From: Loxodes magnus
Lineage: Eukaryota; Ciliophora; Karyorelictea; Loxodida; Loxodidae
NCBI GenBank assembly: GCA_946699065.1
Contig: CAMPDV010000100.1
Location: forward strand, 496,001-560,000
Length of the DNA stretch: 64,000 nt
Direction: 5' to 3'
Shown: one piece after another, positions 24,515 to 39,100 of the stretch
Layout: every line of letters begins with the position of its first letter
Position numbering within the stretch: the first letter of the stretch is position 1
The notes under the pieces: model-generated
Told to the model about the DNA's origin: nothing
Databases searched by the model: none
What the model saw: only the letters and a program-made list of their open reading frames with translations
Program-made: the position numbers and the translations under genes

Positions 24515-27319
24515 ATGAAAAATCTATCTGATGTTTATAGATCATATAATGAAAGAAACTTAAGTTTAGTAGGGTATCATTTAAAAATATTGATGAAGCT
24601 TCAATTATATTACTACTATGTAAGATTATTGCAGACTATTTAATTCAAATTAATGGTTACAAATAGGTAAGATTATATTTCATATTACCTTTAGCTTTTT
24701 ATAAAAAGTAATTTAATACCAGTACCTAAAAATGTTAATAGTTAGTCATTGAATAATTGATGAATAAAAATAGCTTAAAATGATGGAAATAACCTACTAT
24801 AAATAATAATTCTAAGACCCATCTTTTATAGCATATATTATTAAATATATAAAAAAGCAAAAAAAATAAAAATTTTGAGCATCAATTTACTTACATTTTT
24901 TAATTTTGCTTATAAATCGAATAAATGAATAAATGTATGACTAATAATTTAATTTTAAGGGAATCCAGTAGCATTTAATATTTAAAGGTAAATAATTATT
25001 TAACTTAATAAAGTAAAAAATTATTCTCATAAAAGCTTTTGCTTTGTTTCTAATTATAATTTTTGTCCCTTTATTTAAGTTACAAATTAGTCTTGATCAA
25101 GTTTTTAAGAGATGTTTTAATATAATGTTTCAGAAAATAAGCCTCTATTAAGTTTGCTTTTCTTTTAGTTTTGCTGACTCTGGTAAACTTTTAAAAAATT
25201 TAGCTTTTTTCTTTAAACTTGTTAGCTTGCTGTTCTTTAGTTGGATAGAGAGAAGGTTTGACTAAAATTAGGATTTATTTGTGTAGTGCTCATTGTATTA
25301 CCGTTCAGTTTTGTTCTTGTCATGCTAATAGCAGGAAGTTATAGTTATTTCTTCAAGTTCTAATAATCTTAATTATAATAGAAAATATAATTAAGCTTTT
25401 TATTTGCTCCTATTTAATTTACTTTGTAATTTATTCTGCGATCATACTCCGTGTTATGAGGACTTTAAGTCCTCGCAGTTATTAAACTTTTGCTTTTACA
25501 GTTTCTAGTTGTAATGGAACGCTTTTCATTATCTTATTAGATTTAAGCATAATAGTTTTATAGTTAAAGATCTAGAATAGCAACATTACTCAAATTGCTA
25601 CTTCCCTTAGTCATTTTTTTCACTCTGATCTTAATTTAAGGAGAATTCCTAACCATAAAATCTTAACTTTTTGCTTACTAATTTTCTTGAATGTTCTCCT
25701 ATGTACGATCTTTCTATATGCTTTGCTTTTTCTCTTTTAATTACAAATTTTTCAATTTAGATGCTATATCGATTTTTTGATTTTTTTCCATAATATAAAA
25801 GCTACCTTCAATAATATTAAAAGGCTTTGCAGACTAAACTTAATATATAAAGCTTAATTAAATCATAGGATTTTATTATATTTCTATTTATTTGTTTATA
25901 CCTACTTCTATATCACTTTTAATGCTATATTTTCATTTTTAATATCTTCAATTATAGTAATATTTACCAGCCTGATGCTTTATTATATTCTTTACTCTTA
26001 CTAGATAATAAGTTTTATTCTTTATTATCCATAAAAATTTGTTTTGAATAAGGATATAAGCATTTAAGTTTCTTTTGACTATTCTTCTTTAATTTAAAGT
26101 AGAGTTATTGTTGTCTATATAGTAATATTATAAAATAACTTGGGTTTCAATTATTTACTAATATCTATCTTTTCTTATTTTTTATTTTTCTTAGCCAAAT
26201 ACTCATGAAATTGTACACCTAACTAATATAGTATCATGATAGTCCTCAGTTTATCTATAATAACTCATTTAGAATCTCTTTTTTAGCTGGAAAGATACAA
26301 TTTTTGAATAGGTCTTTCAATTATTTAGAACGATCTTTATTTTTTCTTATAATTAGTTATTTTGCTATCTCTTATCCTAAATATGCTAAGTACATAAAGT
26401 TTACCCCATAGCAAAGAATTAAATAATATACTTAGATTTAAATTAAATAAACTCATTGCTAACTTTAAAAAGAATCTGATAAAGCAGTGTACTTTTAATA
26501 GTTAGTATTTGCTTTGTAGAAATAGGTGGAAACTCTAAGTAGTTAGTTATATAAACTGGGCTTATTTTTTGAGAAAGGTGAGTTCTTTATTATTCAATTT
26601 TATAAAAGATATACTTAACTAATATTTAAGATCTTCTTGTTTTAGAAGCTTAGCAATCTAAGAACATTTTAAATTAAATAAACTAGCATAAGGATAGAAC
26701 ATTTCTTCATAGCTTCTTAATAATCTGTCTTGATAGAGTATAAGATTTAAATATTGATAGAATTAGCTAAATTAAGCAAAGAAATTTACTGATAAATTAA
26801 AAGAACTAATTTCATATTTAGATATCTAAGTCTAGATATAACTAATAAATATAGTTTGCCTATAAATTTTAATTAGCTAAATACTTCCTAAATAAATAGC
26901 CTCAAAATAATTAATTTGATTTATTGATGAGCTTAACTTAAGAGAAAAATTAAGATATTTGCATTTATTTATTTTGCTATACTGTTATCTCGTCTAAGCT
27001 TTTAAGCTTTTAATTACTCAGAGTTAATAATTTTTATTATCTGAATATTGAAAATTTTTACCTTTAAAGATAATAAATTTAATATTTAAATGATTAAAGC
27101 ACTAAAGATTAGACTTAAATTAATAATAGATACTAAAGATCAAATATATACTTTCTAACCTTCTGCTTTTTAATAGAGAGCTATATCTAATTAAAAGTTC
27201 TCTAGGTTGCAAGGCTTTTTCTTCTTAATTCTTTATATGCTTTAAGATTTAAATAACGCTAATCATTAAATTATGTTAAAATTCCTTTTTTTTCTTAATT
27301 ATTTAGTTTTCTTCAGTGA
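24515..27319 (+). CDS. Unidentified polytopic membrane protein
   Basis: The frame from ATG 24515 (MKNLSDVYRSYNERNLSLVG) is open to TGA 27317. From 25080 to about 26200 it encodes at least eight hydrophobic helices of membrane type, for example FICVVLIVLPFSFVLVMLIA, LLKLLLPLVIFFTLILI and GFYYISIYLFIPTSISLLML. They are separated by short basic or Gln-rich loops. After about 26550 the composition changes to a polar Gln/Asn/Lys-rich tail, probably cytoplasmic. The first 560 nt after the start are less convincing and probably contain unrecognised introns. The frame also remains protein-like for about 350 nt beyond the TGA chosen as the stop, so that TGA could be Trp. I cannot name a family; a transporter, channel or sensor are all possible. 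It converges on the guanylyl cyclase gene. Confidence 0.5.
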
Positions 27320-27763
27320 AAGAGAGCCCAAAAATCGATAATGTAAGACTTACATTAATTTCTACCTGCATATCAATTAAATTAAGGAGAGTTTAGATAC
27401 TTTATTTAGCTAATTAAATCACTATTAGTAAGAAAAATTAGCTCTATTTAAGGTACTCTTAATGTAGAATCTGGTGACTTTTTTCCTCAATAGTAATATA
27501 TTTATTTGAGGTAGATTTAAATATTTGGTTGCATTAATGTGTATAAGAATTAGATATAATTTAGAGATATATCTATAGGAAGGATGTTCTCTCGTAAGAA
27601 AAAACAACTATTTTACCTTTAAATCCATCTCCATGATACTATAAAATATGCTATTACGTCTTAATATATCCTAGCTTAAATTTAACTTATGAAGCTCTAT
27701 TTAAAGCAATGCAATAATATCCAAAGAATAAGGAATCAAAATGCTTAAAGCTAAAATTAAATA

Positions 27764-30700
27764 TCATTTTTGCTTGAACTATAATTATAGAGAGCCACTT
27801 AAGATAAAATTAGTTAAGCTAAAGAATAATTTTAAACATAATAAAAACTTTAAATTGAGGTATTTAAACTTATAAAACCACTATAAATAACTTCTAACTT
27901 CGAACGTTTAATTTAGAGTTGTTTAGATTAACTTTAACAAATTTAATTAGCTTTTTTAAGAAATATCTTAATCTTAGATATTTATTTAAAAAAAATACAA
28001 CCCCGCAATTGCTTTTTCTACAACTAATTTAATTGATTTAAAGTTAGGTAGAAAATAAAGTTGTTAAGTAGAAATTAATTTTAACATAAGAATTTAAGAA
28101 GATTTAACTTTTTCTTCAGAGGTTTCTGGATATAAAAAGTAAGATTCAATTTCATTTTTCTGGTTTGCTTAAGAACTTTTTACTTCGACTCTTTTATTGA
28201 ACTTGAAAGTTAGTTTATTTTCTGGTCTGTTTTCTATTATGTTCTTTACGCTTTAGCTAACATTTATAAATCCTGCCAGTCCATTACTTTCCATTTTGTT
28301 AGCTACCATTACATCATATCCATAGATATCATATCTTATTATATCGCTACCACTTATTCCTCCTATTATATTTCCTATATGAACTCCTATACGCATTTAG
28401 AGTTGACCTTTCCAAATTTGATTTAAATCATTTATTTCTTAAATCATTTAAAATCCAAACTTTATGATGTTCATTAGCTCAAGAGATGAATTTCTCTAGT
28501 TTTTTTCTTATTTTCCATCATAACCTATAGCTACATAGCAATCACCTATTGTACATACCTTGTAGCATGAGAATTTTTCACAAATATTGTCTAACCTGCT
28601 AAATAGGTTTTATAGAGCTGAAATAACCTTTTTTGGCTTTTTATTACTAGAAAAATTAGTGAATCCTACTATATCCGCAAATAAAATAGGCACTTAATCT
28701 ATTTATTCGGCTACTGCTTATCCTTCTTTTAGTCTTTCTACTACATGATATGGCACTAAATGAGCTAACAAATTTTCCGATTTTTTTACTTCCTTAACAG
28801 CCTCATTAGATACCAAATAAGCATTTATTTCACTATACTCATTCATAAAAGCACCACAGAGTATAATTGCTTTACTTACTATAATCAACTCTAATTAAAA
28901 GAATAAAACATTAGTTTCTTCAATATATACTGTGAAAAATATGCTTTCTATTGGGATTAGAATAATCAAGGTTCAAAATGTTTACTTGAACATCGAAAAA
29001 TTGCTAAAGGAAATTAAAACTGAATAAAAGGCTACCAAATATCCTACACTATCATGGAACATTTATGTATAAAAAAGTTGAACTAATAAATCGCAAAAGA
29101 ACAGCAGATTATTAAAAAATGCTAACTTTTTGTTATAAGATTTTTTATAAAGCTGCACTACAAATAAGCTTAAATGTATGATCAGGAGTATTAATAGAAT
29201 TATCCAAATAAACTTGCATTAATTTTCGTAGTCACTTATATTGCCAATCACTATTACAAAAGTTTAGAAAACAGTGTTTACTATTATTCCAAATAAGCTA
29301 AGCTTGAATTAATATTTCAGTTTATTTTTTATGAATTCTTAATCATTTTCTATATTTCAGTGCTTTAAGGGCTAGAATAATATCTGATAATAATTTCATA
29401 GAAATATTTTAGAATTTTTTTTCTTTTTTACTATATTTTAAATGTTTTAGTTAAACTTTAAGTAAGGAGAAAATTCTTCCTTGCTATAAGAATTTATTAG
29501 CTATAGTTTTTCTTATGGTTAAATAATCTTTAGCTCAGTAGATGTATAAACGACTTAATTTTACTACTTAGATTCTGTTTTTTCTGCTTATGGTTTATTC
29601 GAGAAGAATGATTAATCCATTGTTTTATTAAAGTCTATTTATGATTATGAATTTTATAACTACTCTGATGTAGAATCCTAATTTTAATTCAGGGCATCTT
29701 AAAAATTTTTGTCCAAATCTTTACTCGTTTCATTATTCTAATTTAAATCTACTGGCAATTTCAGATTTTCTTTCTGCGTTGATTTTTAAGATTCAAGACA
29801 TTTAGATTAATCTTATTGTAGTAATTAAGAAACTTCCTAGTCTTTTAGTTCTTACTTTTTCTAAGTATTGATTTGTTAGACTGAACCAATTTTATCTTAT
29901 AACTATAAAGATTTTAATTTAATTTTTTTCTTATATCTGTCTTCTAAATTTGGAAGCTGCTAATTTTCTTTAGTATTTAATAAATTTGAACTCTTCTTTG
30001 ATTCTTTGTATAAAATAGGATTATCCTTATCTGGGCTAATTTCAATCTTTTAATTTTATTCTTTTGAATTTTTAGAATCTTAGTCGCTCAAATCTTGCTT
30101 TTCAAAATTATCTAAATGAGAATCATTATTGATACCTTTTAGTGCTTTTAATTCACTTAAAAATCCTTTTCAAAGTAAAAATTTCTTTAAAAATTAACGA
30201 GAATTTCAAGTACTTTCACTTTTTTAATAATTACTCATTTTTTTATTCTTCAAATATTTGGAGAGAAATCACGATTTTTTGTCTATTTCATTCTTCTGAT
30301 CAGGATTTACTGGTTGATCTTCTGATTTTATCAAGATCTTTTTAAGAAAGTTACTTTTCTAATCGTATTTTTATATAATAGGCTTTTCTTAATCGTTTTG
30401 GTTAAAATTTATTGTGAAAGTATTTTAATCTCTTTCCAGGGTTTATTTTTGCTAAAAATTTGTGTTATCTTTGATTTCAAAGGCAGATGCTGTGACTTCT
30501 TTATCCAGATTTATATCATTAGTTAACTCTTCTGAGGATCTCTTTTTTTCATTTTCTTGAGAGGATTTCCATTCTTTTTCCTTCTTAATAGTTTAAATAG
30601 CTAAATAGGAAAAGGGAAATTAGTTAAATAATGCTTTTACTAAATTTTAGAATAAATAGGTGTTCATAGTGCCTTTACCCTTTATTTCTTTGATTTATTT

Positions 30701-33700
30701 TTAGCATTATATTTTTAGGTTTTGTATCTCTTTGAATGTTATTTCAGACATTCTGATACTCATAGGAACATCATTCGAGCTGCACATCCTACTTGCTGTG
30801 TTCACAGTATCTCCTACTAGACAAAATTGAGGTTTGTGGCTCCCTACTATTCCTGCAATAACAGATCCTGAATTTATTCCAATCATAACTTGAACATTTT
30901 TTCCATTTGGTAAGAATATTTTTTGGCATTTATTAACCATATCAATAGCAAGAAGCAGACATCTTTCAGCATCATTAAATATTTAACCTCCTTTATCGTC
31001 AGCATAATTTAAGCCTGCACAGGCCATATAAGTTTTTCCAACAGTTTCTATTTTATAGACTTAATGAATTTCGCATAATCTATCGAAATTTAGCTAAATC
31101 TCATTAAGTAGTTCGATTAATTCTTCTGGACTTATATTCAATATAATATCCTCTAGTTTATAAATATCACAGAAAATTACTGTCACTTTCTAATGCTCAT
31201 CTGCAATGGATCAATTTCCCGCTTTAATTCTACTTATTAAAAATTATGGGAATAAGTTCTAGAGAATATCATAGGACTGAGACATGTTATTCTTTACAAA
31301 GTTATAAAAGATAAATCCTTATCTTTCTACCTCATCTTATGAGTATATTATCTGAGCACAGATAACAAAGATACAAAATATGGCTACATATCGTATGGTT
31401 AAATCTACATGAAATAACATCATATACTAACTTCAGTTTTTATTCTCTAGAACTAGAACATTTTATAGCACATCGTTAATAATGTAAACTATTATTGCAA
31501 ACAAATTTATCAAAATGCTTTAAAATACTTCTATCCTTGATATCAAAAAAGAAGTGAGTAAAGAGTAAATTATGATATGATCAATTTAATTCACTTGTAG
31601 TGAGAGTGCTCAAATTACCAAGAAGCAGTCTTTTATTATTGATAAATGGTGATTGTATTTCTTGCTTCACATCTTAAATTTTAAAAGCAAGAATATGATA
31701 GCAGATAGCGAGATGTTGATAATGATACCTCATATCTAGTTCAAGGAAACTTAATTTCTATTAATTATTACAATAATAAATACAAGCAAGAAAGTAAAGC
31801 AGAATATTAGTAGCGTAATTTTAAGGATTGACTATCTTTTTAAAACCAAGTTTAGAATATACTTAAGCTCTATGAATTTATTCCTAAATCTTTTGCTGAT
31901 TTTTTTTGTATCGTATAGATCATTATTAGACAGTATTATGTTACTATTGCTTTCTTTACAGTTTATTACACTACTTCACTTCCCTTCATATCTTTTAAGT
32001 CTAAAATTCATTTTCTTTAGGTTCTTGTCTAATAATAAAGTGAAAATGTTCTGAGGCTAATTTAACTCCTTTAGTATTTAGTAAAAGTCAGGCTTCCAAA
32101 TAGTAAAAAAATCTTTAGATCTAGTTATCAGATAATTAATTCCAATTGCTAGGATTGTTGAAGTTCAAAACTAGGAATTGTACAAATAATAAAAATCAGC
32201 AAAGCTTTGGCTATCCAACATTTTAATCACTTAAACTAGAAGATAAATAGGGATGCTAATTGTAATAAAAAGCACTAAAAGGATCAGTAAACTTAAACTT
32301 CATGTATTAGCTGTTTAAAGTAGCTTCATATAGCATAGAATGGAAATGTTGAACTGCATAGTAAAGAATAAAAATTCTAAACTAACCTAGCAAAAATCTT
32401 CTTTGTAAGTAATAATTATAATAATGCATACTATGAAGGATCTTATCATAGATTCCATCACTAACTTAAATATTCTACCATAGCTAAATTAATCGTTCTT
32501 AAAATTTTGCTCGTAAGCCTAAGGATATTACATTATTAATCGAGGATTTATTATAAAATCTGATATTCCATAGCAATAAGATAAGATTGTTGAGAATATT
32601 AAGACGTTTATTATAGCGTAAGGATAAATTAAACTGGGATCACTATTAAAAGATGTTTGCAACTAAAGATAGAAAAAAGGCGCAATTGTTACCAAATGAA
32701 CGAATATTATCCAAGAAATGGTATTTCATAATCTGAATTAGCATAAATTTCCGTGGATTAAATTTAAACTTGCAAGTTAGCTAAATTCTTTTATTTCTAT
32801 ATCACTAAAAGTCTAAGCTGAAATATTTAGTTCTTTCTTAATTATTACACCTACGTTTGCCATCTTACTCATCAAAATATCATTAGATGCAATGCCAACA
32901 CTCATTACTTTAGGTTTAAATGAATATTACTATTTTAAAAAATTTATTACTAGTGCTTTTAGTTATGAACTAGCATTAGATATAACTACAGACTTGCAGA
33001 CAAAGGATATTAAAGTAAAATATTAAAGTGCTTCCTAGTCCTACAAAATCTATTATAGGTAATCTGCATCAATTAATAAGATAAAATCTTATTTTTCATT
33101 GTATTGCCATTTTGAAAGTCTTTCTTAAAGCATTGTTAGTTTTAAAGTTTAGGGATTCAATGAATTTTAGGGCTGTAAGGAGATAGGTTTATCTTTATTA
33201 CTTATTTAAGATTTAATGATATTAGATAGAAGAATTTTGACTTATTAATTCTATGAACTATTCTCTTCTTATAATTTTTAATTGTATATTTATTACATCT
33301 TGGGAGGAATCGTTATTCTTCTGTTTCTTTTTTTAATGCTTAATAATTATTAATTTTAATCTTAACTTTTAGCTGATAACTTTTCAATTTCTTCTTTACT
33401 TAAAATTTCTTTAATCTAACCCCTTTTTTCTGGAGAAAATGTCGATTCCTTTTTAGTACTTGATCATATGGGAATCTAAACCGTTCAACTTTTCGCTTCA
33501 TTTTTTTACGGCATAATTAGAAAACTTAAAATTTCTTTACTCTTCTTAGTAATTGTATTATTTTTATCAGTCTAATTTGGTTGAAGATTATTTATTGATG
33601 AAAAATTTTTCCCTTTTAAAAATCATTTTCCATAAGTGTCTTCTGGCTTATCTTAAGGAGAAGGCTAAATTTAACTGATTTTGATTTTATAATCAATTTC

Positions 33701-36118
33701 TTATTTTTATTCTTTTTATTCTTATTAAACTTGATTATTCTCATTCTTTTAACAGTTCACTTACTAGCTTTGCTCATTTATTTCTTTTTTAAAAATTTGT
33801 TAATCTAGAACGTTAAAAAGTTGTCATTTAATTTCTTCAGAGTGCTCTTTTTTTGCCACTTCTATAACTTAATCTTATTACTTAACTATCTAAGAAGTGA
33901 TTGCTGTATTTAATGTGGCCGAAGAATTTTCAGAACTAATTACTCACAACTTGATTCCAGAATCTTATAATTAGTTTACTGACTAGATTGTACTTGGACT
34001 TATATCTTCTAACAAAGAAATAAAGCCTTAATATTGTAGATCTCTTTCTATAGAGCTGGCTAGTTTCTACATCTTGTTTTATTGTTCCTGGATAGAATCT
34101 TTATACTTCATATACTTTACTAAGAAATTCTTTGCTGTTTGCTATTATAGATGCTTCTAAGCATAAAATATATTAATTAATCCTTTATTTTAGCTTATTT
34201 TCTCTACTTCCTTTTAATTCAGATTAAAATCTGGACATATGCTTTTGATAGATTCCATGGTTCCTTTACAAATTAAAATAATATCGTTTTTGTTGTTTTC
34301 TAGTAGACTTGGTGGGTTTTATAAATCTCCATTTTCTTGATATTGCTTTATGTTGCTAAAAGTTTGCTAGTCTATTTCTTGAACGATTACAGACATTCTC
34401 TATCTTTCATTAGTAAACTCATTTATAGCTATTATTTAATAAAAATAGGTTTAGCTTAGTACTCTAAGCTAGCAAATCACTAAGTCACTATATTCCAGTT
34501 CGAACCCATAGTGCTTTACTATTTATGATACAACATATTCATCTGATATCATTTCTTAGTTAAAACTATTATTTTCTATCACGAGTAAAGAATTACATAG
34601 TGATATGCTTTTAAAAAAATTCTAAAGTTAAGTATCTGCTTGCAGATCTTTCTATAGCTTCTCTATTAAGACCTTATCATTTTCTATTTTTTCTTAATAA
34701 GGAAATACTTAAAACTTATTGGTTGAAACTGATTGTACTGCACTTATTTAATTCTCATATAGCTCCTATTTCTGGACATTTTTTTACATATAGCTACTAT
34801 TTTAAGTGCTCTCAGTTTGAGTCTTTTCTTTGAATTTGTTTTCTAGATAACCGTAAATTTTATTTCCAAAAACACACCCTTTGAATTTAAGATTTTGAGT
34901 AGTAGACAAGGTAGATTTTTCTATTAATATGTACTCTATTTTCCCTAAATCTTCTAATACTTCTATATTTTTAACTCAAACTTAGGATTAAACTTAGCTA
35001 ATTGTAAAGTCCTATTCTATATGCCTTTTAGCATGTATTTTAATTAGATCTAGAACTAAGTAAAGAGATATTGGAAATATAGTAAAATATGATCAAAAGA
35101 AAGAGAAAAGCTCTTTAGTGTTTCTTTTATCCTCCTCTGTAAAAAAATTCTCAGCGTCTTCGTTAAATTTGATTCATATGATCATACCAAAATAGCTAAA
35201 CAGAGTTAGAATTATTTGTATCAATATAATTAGAAACAAAAGGAAGTTTATCTTTTCTTCTATGTTACCCTTTTTTGCTTCTGGCTTGATAGCTTGTGTT
35301 TACTGATTGTCTAAATATTCAAAAATGGAAATCCCAATAGACCATTAAGTATTTTTGAGAATACTTTCCTTAGGAATAATATTATAACTATTTAATTTTA
35401 GCTAGTTTGGTAGTTTAGGGAACTTAATGGTTCCTATAGAATTTTCATTCTTGCTATCAAATTTTATTTTCGTATCTTTAAACTTTGAAGCGTTCTTAGC
35501 AAGTTAGTTTTCGTCAAAAGTAAAAAGCAATTCTTAGCTATATTGTATAGCCTAGCATATTTTGTATTAAAACACTCCATTTACTTAAGATGTATCTATG
35601 AAGCATTATCCTAGTTCTGAAGTTGCTAAAAGGATAATATTACAAGGAGCTTGCTCCTCATTTTTGATAAATATTATTTAGCTTTCCTATATATCCTTCC
35701 ATATCTTCTGCTCAAACTTTCCTCGGTCGATTATAGTAAAAGTTCTCTAGTTTATTTAATCAATGTTCTCATTTAACGCTTTAAGATTATTTTTTTTCCT
35801 TTTAAAGCTTCATAATAAATAGAAAAGAAAGAAGAAAACATATATCAGAACATACCACTCAAATGATCCAAGCATAACCGAACTTAAAATAAATACCATC
35901 AAGTTAAGTAAAAACCAAATGTTCAAGTTTCTTAAGAGTCCAAAGATGAAACTTTTAGTAAAGAATTTATTAAAATTTCTGGTAATTAAAGAATGAGACT
36001 GCTCTATCTAACCTGAGTAGTTGTACGATCCAACTGTTATAGTTCTATCAATTTTGGTTGATAAGAGTTAACTTGAAATGCTAAAGCTATTTTATAGTGT
36101 TTTGATGGTAGCAGACAT
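27764..36118 (-). CDS. P4-ATPase-like / guanylyl cyclase fusion protein
   Basis: One uninterrupted frame of about 2784 codons encodes a giant membrane guanylyl cyclase of the ciliate/apicomplexan type. Residues 1-1230 form a flippase-like P4-ATPase module. Its catalytic motifs are degenerate: the DGET position reads NGVF (about 180-183), the phosphorylation motif DKTGT reads EKSTL (400-404), and the hinge GDGxND reads GIASND (1075-1080). This part should not pump. Hydrophobic segments follow, then a C2-like cyclase half (about 1640-1800). That half has guanine-selecting E1691 and C1766 and transition-state residues N1773 and R1777, but Lys1695 replaces the second metal Asp. A Ser/Lys/Gln-rich linker and more helices lead to a C1-like half (about 2470-2640) with both metal-binding aspartates, D2482 in FADIVGFT and D2526 in IGDCY. 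The inverted C2-C1 order is characteristic. The product should make cGMP at a membrane. No intron is needed. The C-terminal 90 codons after the cyclase are plausible but less certain. Confidence 0.9.
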
Positions 36119-39100
36119 ACAACTTTATTTTCTTAAGTTATAAACAGAAATTAATACTTTAATTTATTTATGCAATCCTTATATTACTCTTACACCATTC
36201 CATCTTACCAATAAAAAAGAATAATTTCATTAAATAGCTAGCTAAACTAGAAAAGAGATATTCTATTATAGAAATAAAGTATTTAAAGCATTTAAGTAGA
36301 AGACAATTCAGATATCTAATAAATGGGATTGCTTAAGTGAATTTGGTATATTTTCTTTATCGATTCTAATAGCTACTAAGCAAATAATCCACTAAATAAA
36401 CTTACAATATTGATAAATAGTATCAATAAATCAACAATAGCTAAATGGCTGAAAAGCTGAAGCAATATTAAGTATTTTGTAGTCTTTATATATTAAGAAG
36501 AGTAGATATAGAAGTTAATTCTTCAGATAACATTTCTACATGTTTGTATTCTTAAATTTGCTTGATAATAGAGAAGATTTTTAATAATGAATATATAAAA
36601 GGGAATATATAAGGGAGTATAAAGTTTGATTTAATTTTAAGCATTCTATTGAAATTTAAGTACTTGAATTAGGATTAAATATAGTTATATAAATAAAAGG
36701 CTATAATTTAATAAGCTTATTAATAATAAACTTAGAATAACCTAGAAAATCAAAGAGAACACATTTATAAATGAAGGATATATAGATCATTTAATTAGTG
36801 TATTACAGCTTCAAAAAATTATCTTATAAAGTTATTTATGCTAGGAAATTAAAATATTTAATCAAAATGTAGAAAGCATAATAGAAGTTGCAGAAGTTGC
36901 CAATCTGTATAAAATTAAAAAGAGTAGTCATTCTAGAATTTATGCTTAGTGTATAAAAGATTTCTAGGTAGATAACTAGCTAGTGGTATATAAAGTTTTA
37001 ACTAATTTGCTCTGAAACGCTTTTAGATTTTAATATATTTTATATTATTCCTATATTCTTGCTTTCATTCTACAATCAAACTATAAACACTTGAACTTTG
37101 CTTTTTTTATTTATAATAAGAGTATAAATGGGAAAAAAGTGTGTTTGAAATGAGACATTTTGTTTTGAAAATGTGCTGAGTAAGAGGTATAGAAAAGCAA
37201 AGACTTGGCAATTAAAAGATATAAATATAAATTTGAAAAAAGTAGGTTTTAGAGAGGAAGAATGACATTGAAAGTATTGGAAAATTAATTAAAATATAAG
37301 ATATTTTATAGTAAATGAATTAACCAAGTGCCAAGAGTCTTTATACTATTAATTTAAAGCTTGCTAATTTCAAATGTTAAAATCCTTGATTTCTATTTTA
37401 AAAGAAAGCCTGGAAATGTTTTAGATCTAGTATGTATGAGTAGTAAAAGAAAAAATAGATCAAATGTAACTAAATTATATTAAGCAATTAGCGAAAATTT
37501 AGATATAAAGATTTACTATGATTATGAATGTAAAAAAGCACAACTTTCTTATTTATTTTAAGTAGAAATCTTAAACAAATTATGTGATTTTACCAAGAAA
37601 GCAGAACTTTGATATATGTTGTATATTATAAAGTAGTTAAAATAAAGGAGCTTGTCTTATAGATTGTAACATTACTAGCATTCGATTTTATATATTTGGC
37701 AATTCTTAGATATAATAGTATAAGAAATGAGCAAAAATAAAAAATCCATAGCGCTCATAATATAAAGCTGATCTTAATAAAGAATAAAAGAGATAAAAGA
37801 ATTCAAATATAATAAGAGATTAAAGCAATTTCATCTCTTACTAATAATGCTATACCAGTTATAATTGTTTAATTATATACAACTAAAAAAGAAATAAAGC
37901 TTATTATTATTAATTACTTATATCAACTTATAATTCTCTTCTTGTTAGATTTTTTAGTTATAAACTAGTGAAGAAATAATCAAAGGAAAAACATAGAGTA
38001 CTTAAATATTAATGATGATGAAGGAAAAAATGCAGATATAGGATAATAAAATTTATATTAAAGCTTTTACTTTCAAATAGCTAGTAAAGGAATCATCTAA
38101 ATTTTAAATGATTTTAAAGTGGCTTCAATTAAAGTTAAGTTAAGCTTAAATTATTTAAAAATTTCGCTTATCTTGGTTGAGTATTTTACCCCTTAATCTT
38201 TTTTAGTATGACAAGCAGAAATTTTCTTTATATAAAAGAGCAAATTTTAATACTCTCAGCAAACTTAAAAGAAATTTAGTATTTATTGATATAGATTGTA
38301 ATTAACTACCTAGAGTAAATAGTTTAAGTAGTGTCTTGCTAGTCTAGTTTAAGTTTTATATCTTTAGTTATACTTAAAATATTGAAATTTAATTTAGCTT
38401 AGAATTTTTTAAAGCTTTTGAAAAGATAAGTTTTATAAAGAAAGGAAGCTTTTAATATAAATAGATAGATAAGTTAAATAAATCTATATAACTAAATGAT
38501 TTTAGCTATGATTGACAAAACTAATTTTAGTAAGTCCAAGTTATAATAGAAGCTTAAATATGATAGCTTAATATATAATACCTTCAAATTTAAATTAGTG
38601 AAAGCTTAAGTAGCTTTAATAATCATATTATTGAATTATACCTTACATTATATATATTTACAGATAGTTTAATGTAAAGAAAAGGAAAAAAGTAATTAAA
38701 AAACTTTAGCTTAGAAAATTATTAAACCAATCATTGAATCTTCTCTAGATAGAACATCCACAAATAATGTTATCTAATAATAAAAGTTAATCTACAATTA
38801 TTCATTAAACAGCTAATTATAAAAAACATTAGAATCAGATATATTTGATCAAGTAGTTAAAGTTAATAATTACAATAAATAGAATTGTAAACTAGTTATA
38901 CTAATTATTACTATTGTAGTTATTAGCTATAACCTAATAATTGAAATATTTAGAAAGGATTAATATTATAAAATAATATATGCTAACAATTTAAAAATAC
39001 CTATCTTTTTTTAAATATATATAAGAGAGCAGATAGTTCTATTAGTTAAAAGAATTGTTATTATTAAATTTAACTAGAACTCTTTAATTTCTTTACATCT

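Noticed and set aside
25458-25474. Palindrome GAGGACTTTAAGTCCTC
   Set aside because: A 7-bp stem inside a membrane-helix coding stretch; no position relative to a gene end suggests a function.
28685-28720. Apparent frame change just before the C1-like cyclase domain
   Set aside because: Rechecking the reverse complement showed the codons run in frame (AEQIDQVPILFAD); no intron or frameshift is present.
30707-30940. Minus-strand 77-codon ORF as a separate gene
   Set aside because: It is an internal piece of the 8.4-kb guanylyl cyclase frame, in the same frame and containing part of the C2-like cyclase domain.
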